Shown here in pieces: positions 61,101 through 64,000 of a stretch of 64,000 nucleotides of DNA. The notes under the pieces were generated by a model, which ran no database searches, was not told where the DNA came from, and saw only the letters and a program-made list of their open reading frames with translations. The stretch covers positions 42,134 through 106,133 of the forward strand of contig NZ_BMKK01000017.1 of assembly GCF_014644295.1 (NCBI RefSeq), in the 5' to 3' direction. The position numbers and the translations under genes were made by a program. Source of the stretch: Emticicia aquatilis (GTDB taxonomy: Bacteria; Bacteroidota; Bacteroidia; Cytophagales; Spirosomataceae). Numbering within the stretch: position 1 is the first letter of the stretch; each line of letters starts with the position of its first letter.

Positions 61101-64000
61101 GATTGTAATAATAATGTATGTTTGACTTGTAATCCTGCAACAGTTATTAGATATGATTTGAATAACTGCCAAGCATTGAGTGGTGGATATACTTATGCTG
61201 AGTTTACACCAGCGTATCCAAACTCAGCAAACTTTATAAATATTACAGCAACTAACATTTATAGAGAAAACCCTGATGTTAATTTCCATAGCTGTACGGT
61301 TGGTGCAAGTAATGTTTCAGGAACAGATAACGCTATGTGTATTTCTGCCAATGTATCAACAGTAGCAGATTGGAGCAAGGCTATTAAGTTCTCTGCTTCA
61401 TTGACACCTTCACAAGTTGGTTCAATTACATCATTGAAGTTTAATCAGAAAGCAGCAGCTACTTTAACATACTCACCTTCACCAGCATCAAGTGGTGGAA
61501 CTGCTTCAAACAACTATCCTACTAAATATGCGATTAGAGTATATAAAGCAGGAACATTGATTTATGAAAAATTAGATGCTACGACCAGCCCACAAAACTG
61601 GACAACTGAAAATATTGATTTTACAGCTGACGCAGACTTTACATTTACATCAGCAAGTACTTATGATTTCCAATTGACAGCTTATGCTCCAGTAGGAAAT
61701 AGTGCAAGTATCAGCGTTTGGGATGTTGATAATTTTGAGGTTATAGCTTGTAACAAATCTAACACAGTTACAGCAACCGCATCAAACAATGGGCCTAAAT
61801 GTCAAAATGACCCAGTCACATTAACCGCAACAGGTGGTACTTCTTACTCATGGAGTGGCCCATCAGGCTTTACTGCAACTGGTGCAAGTGTAACGACAAC
61901 AATAGCAGGAACGTACACAGTAACTGTAACAAACACAGTAGGTTGTACAGCAACAGCAACAACAGTTGTTGTGGTTTATCCAAACCCAACAGTAACGGTT
62001 GATTCAAAAACAATTTGTTCGGGTGGTACTGCAACTTTAACTGCATCAGGCTGTGTAGGTTCGGTTGTATGGTCAGGAGCAGGTACAGGTTCCGGCACTA
62101 CAATTACGGTATCACCTTCAGCGACTGGCACTTATGGTTACACGGCTACTTGTACGAACTCAAATAACTGTAAAGCAACAGCAACAGGTGTTGTTACAGT
62201 GACCGCTCAACCAACGGTAAGTTTACCAATCGACTTCCAAGTATGTAGCGGAACACCAACAACATTAACTGCAACTGGTTGTGCAGGTACATTATCTTGG
62301 AGTACAAATGTTGGTGGTTCAACATCGGCAACAGTAAGTGTAACTCCAATAAATACGGGAGTATCTGCAATCAATATTACATATACAGTTACTTGTACAA
62401 CGAGTACAAATAATGGTTGTACAGCTACGGATGCAGTTATCGTAACTGTTAACCCACTTCCAACAGTAACTCTTACTCCAACAAACATTACTTGTAATGG
62501 TGCAAAAGATGGTAAAATTTTAGCAACCGGAAATGGAGGTACACCACAATATACATTCAGTATCAACGGTGGAGCATTCACTACACCAGCCGCAGCTACT
62601 AATACATTTACTGGTTTAGACCCAAATACTACTTATACTATTACTGTTAAAGATACAAAAGGTTGTATTGCTACATCGTCAGCAACGCTTACTCAGCCAG
62701 CAGTATTAACTGTATCTACAACAAAAGTTGACCCTAAGTGTGAAAAATCTGATGGTTCAATCAATTTGTCGGTAACAGGAGGAACTACACCATATACTTA
62801 TTTGTGGTCAGATGGTTCAACAACAGAAGACTTAACTGCGAAAGTAGAAGGAACATATAGCGTAACTGTAACAGATAAAAATGGATGTATTGCAACGACT
62901 TCAGTTGCTTTAACACCACAAGATTGTTCATTCGACTTGGCTTTGAAGAAAGTATTGAAAACGGCTGGTACATACAAACCAGGTGATAATGTTACTTTCA
63001 CAATCTCGGTTATTAATCAAGGAACAGTAACTGCAACGAATGTTCAAGTAACAGATTATATCCCAACAGGCTTAACGCTATCTGATGCAACATGGACAGC
63101 AATTTCTGGAAAAGCAACATTGAACGCTGTAATTCCAACAATTGCCCCAGGTGCTACAGTTACAAGAGATATTACATTTAAAATTGATGCTAACTACGAA
63201 GGAGCTTCAGTAGTAAACCGTGCAGAAATTAGTGCAGCAACCAATGCAAGGGGTTTGCTTGATAAAGATAGTACTCCAGATGCAGTTTTAGGAAATGATA
63301 AAGGTGGACAAGTGAGTAGTCCTGCCGATGATTACGTAGATGGAAATGGTACAGGCGTAGTTGGTGATGGAGTGGCTGCAACTGATGAAGATGATGAAGA
63401 CCCAGCTCTGTTGAATATTACTCAAACATTCGACTTAGCATTAAGAAAGGTTCGTACTTCTGACCCTAAAGTTGTACCAGGATATGATGTTACTTATGAA
63501 ATTGAAGTAATTAATCAAGGAACAATTACTGCTACTAACGTACAAGTAAGCGATTATATACCTGCTGGAATGACAATTAGCCCAGTCGAAACTAACTGGA
63601 ATGTAACAGGAAGTATCGCAACCCTAAAAACACCAATCGCTTCAATAGCACCTTACAATACAAGTGTAAAAAGAACGATTACATTAAGAGTTAATAATGT
63701 AGCAACTTATCAAGGTCAAACATTAGTGAATAGAGCTGAGATTTCGTCTGCTTCTAATACCTTGAGCTTAAATGATAAAGATAGTACACCTGATGGAATA
63801 TTAGGAAACGATAAAGGTGGTCAAGTTGATAGTCCAGCAGATAACTATGTAGATGGAACAGGAACTGGAGTAGTAGGTGATGGAGTAGCAGCAACTGACG
63901 AAGATGACGAAGACCCTGCAAGTGTATCAGTCGAGAAGTTCGACTTAGCGTTGAAGAAGACCTTGAACAGCAGCACTCAAACGCCAATCGTAGGCGGCAG
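58107..64000 (+). CDS. Giant secreted surface protein with SprB and DUF11 repeats, partial at right edge
   Basis: The frame is open from 58107 to the window end (1964 codons). ATG at 58107 gives a 53-residue extension before a signal peptide that could equally start at ATG 58266 (hydrophobic core ending STAEAQ). Domains in order: an NHL/SMP-30-like propeller (about 105-388), a fibronectin-like segment, a carbohydrate-binding-like domain starting NFVTNGDF (about 490-650), an SprB-type repeat, several Ig-like VTVNPxPTV repeats, two SprB repeats (about 1450-1608), and DUF11 modules each beginning FDLALKK and ending in the LGNDKGGQV and ATDEDDEDPA blocks. It is likely exported by type IX secretion as an adhesin; the C-terminus is not seen. 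Confidence 0.88.
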   Translation, partial: MRNSTSWLTNLSNIAGKVIYFFSSLIYFFLSKKISRTFVAMPLLRFTQNKFVPMKAQSFRQLIGGYVLSFLALLFSLFSSSTAEAQNAPLNCDKYYMLVGELVNNQPSRTDVYQFSSNSAITSCSLPNGGGEGMVVDPTKNIAYIATSGGQGQIRVYDIIAGAFLTPIQFPAGEDLLDVSISTDYKYLYVSTYTGLYKVDIIGGSGTYGSIVASKLRNTFVNSTAADLWGAAVQPSTGNVYVTTNWQGGTSTIEYVNSNLGTATRIVTAPSGFQFRGIVFDASGNLWATLGGSGVDMVKKYSPSGTELASYNFNNYTSATGNTNGDVNPFDLAFGPDGNLYVTTFAGDCVSRLVLSTGKFQTYLGFEAGAQGKSITFVCGNFKCICSSPVINNPDLAISGGNCSGGTVNNNGSVTITNLSNTAVYEANIKEAATFGTSPIFGAASNITKASGATSLTFKNLKPNTTYTVRVWNSVDACFTDKTFTTPSANCCTSCISNNFVTNGDFAGGTTSGWSKDLFSALIDFGVYNDGTNYAILNTNNNPGAYLVYNDVTTGIVGNRTYTLNMDAATHNPPASGVVQVYMEAYNGNTLLGTSSKYTVENDYGTYGRLPIAAINFTTPANTTKIRIVGYANGSALKFDNVRLTACYATPTLATTVTTQPSCGNADGKVTLTTTGGSGDFSYSKDNVNWQSSNVFSGLTGTTSGTSYTFYVKDNLAGTCSASKVVVLTCSCPVWTNGNNVTICSGDKIPTLSFTSSTGYTGYVQWCVFSQPLTAGQNPYDNTTFKVTCLNEEANVTNATSISLSNLTGMPANNTGSPVTYYVYACIKPIDPNCKTTYSTHVITVNPRPTVTVNSPTVCNGADVTLTATNCSGTVKWYGSLTGTAVLFTGSPYVINNVTANATYYATCTTNSCEGARALSTITLAPSPSINVTNATICSGGSATLTATNCTGTLSWSTGANTTAITVSPTTTTTYTATCNLNGCIQSVPATVTVKTGTDCNNNVCLTCNPATVIRYDLNNCQALSGGYTYAEFTPAYPNSANFINITATNIYRENPDVNFHSCTVGASNVSGTDNAMCISANVSTVADWSKAIKFSASLTPSQVGSITSLKFNQKAAATLTYSPSPASSGGTASNNYPTKYAIRVYKAGTLIYEKLDATTSPQNWTTENIDFTADADFTFTSASTYDFQLTAYAPVGNSASISVWDVDNFEVIACNKSNTVTATASNNGPKCQNDPVTLTATGGTSYSWSGPSGFTATGASVTTTIAGTYTVTVTNTVGCTATATTVVVVYPNPTVTVDSKTICSGGTATLTASGCVGSVVWSGAGTGSGTTITVSPSATGTYGYTATCTNSNNCKATATGVVTVTAQPTVSLPIDFQVCSGTPTTLTATGCAGTLSWSTNVGGSTSATVSVTPINTGVSAINITYTVTCTTSTNNGCTATDAVIVTVNPLPTVTLTPTNITCNGAKDGKILATGNGGTPQYTFSINGGAFTTPAAATNTFTGLDPNTTYTITVKDTKGCIATSSATLTQPAVLTVSTTKVDPKCEKSDGSINLSVTGGTTPYTYLWSDGSTTEDLTAKVEGTYSVTVTDKNGCIATTSVALTPQDCSFDLALKKVLKTAGTYKPGDNVTFTISVINQGTVTATNVQVTDYIPTGLTLSDATWTAISGKATLNAVIPTIAPGATVTRDITFKIDANYEGASVVNRAEISAATNARGLLDKDSTPDAVLGNDKGGQVSSPADDYVDGNGTGVVGDGVAATDEDDEDPALLNITQTFDLALRKVRTSDPKVVPGYDVTYEIEVINQGTITATNVQVSDYIPAGMTISPVETNWNVTGSIATLKTPIASIAPYNTSVKRTITLRVNNVATYQGQTLVNRAEISSASNTLSLNDKDSTPDGILGNDKGGQVDSPADNYVDGTGTGVVGDGVAATDEDDEDPASVSVEKFDLALKKTLNSSTQTPIVGG

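Noticed and set aside
60818..62973. Reverse-strand open frames inside the giant surface protein
   Set aside because: They are shadows of Thr/Val/Ala-rich repeats on the plus strand, whose frame is continuous to the window end.

Overview
The window reads as a chromosomal segment of a low-GC Bacteroidota bacterium, most likely order Cytophagales. The evidence is TAnnTTTG-type -7 promoter boxes with no clear Shine-Dalgarno sequences, CarboxypepD_reg/TonB receptors, secreted proteins whose signal peptides end in AQ or SQ, a LytS/LytTR pair, a BlaI/M56 pair, DUF-rich lipoproteins and a very large SprB/DUF11 surface protein. No rRNA, tRNA, CRISPR array, integrase or transposase was recognised.

Layout: 1-13,860 is mixed core and accessory sequence. 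It holds a secreted tandem-module protein cut by the left edge, a DUF1697 protein, ffh, a glycine-rich secreted protein, a frame-broken HigA-type antitoxin, an M20 amidohydrolase, a lipoprotein, arfB, dnaG, a TRIC-type channel, a DUF2490 protein, a TauE/SafE transporter, a coiled-coil protein and an XRE regulator. 14,056-16,154 carries a DUF3179 membrane protein and a histidine-phosphatase lipoprotein.

16,587-46,433 plus 56,640-58,004 is dominated by one theme: seven paralogous exported proteins with the complete or near-complete vanadium haloperoxidase/PAP2 signature (K-x6-RP, (P/T/S/Y)SGH, SR-x5-H-x3-D) and four AhpD-like CxxCxxxH proteins. The first unit is apparently co-directional: AhpD-like, TonB receptor, MFS transporter, a tiny Asn-rich coiled coil, haloperoxidase, then three AhpD-like genes in tandem, followed by a second haloperoxidase. 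After a BlaI/BlaR1-like unit, two DUF5694 genes and a LytS/LytR pair comes a second unit: outer-membrane barrel, haloperoxidase, SnoaL-like protein, outer-membrane barrel, a small protein with an apparent CTG start, and a FecA-like TonB receptor. A third unit holds three more haloperoxidases with a gamma-carbonic anhydrase; two of these lack the conserved Asp of the last motif. The seventh haloperoxidase lies just upstream of the giant surface protein that runs off the right edge.

A palindrome of the form TTCCA-N6-TGGAA (Crp-like 5-6-5 geometry) occurs seven times, always upstream of the first, second and porin-headed units. A different motif (GCATGATTT(T/A)TG) precedes three of the other haloperoxidase genes. 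Together they suggest a coordinated peroxide- and halide-linked programme at the cell surface. The substrate, halide and physiological purpose cannot be read from sequence.

46,594-55,972 is ordinary sequence: a small membrane protein, an alpha/beta hydrolase, a carotenoid-desaturase-like oxidoreductase, an NtrC-type regulator, a Rieske protein, purM, a cyanophycinase-like peptidase, a GH130-like lipoprotein and argH.
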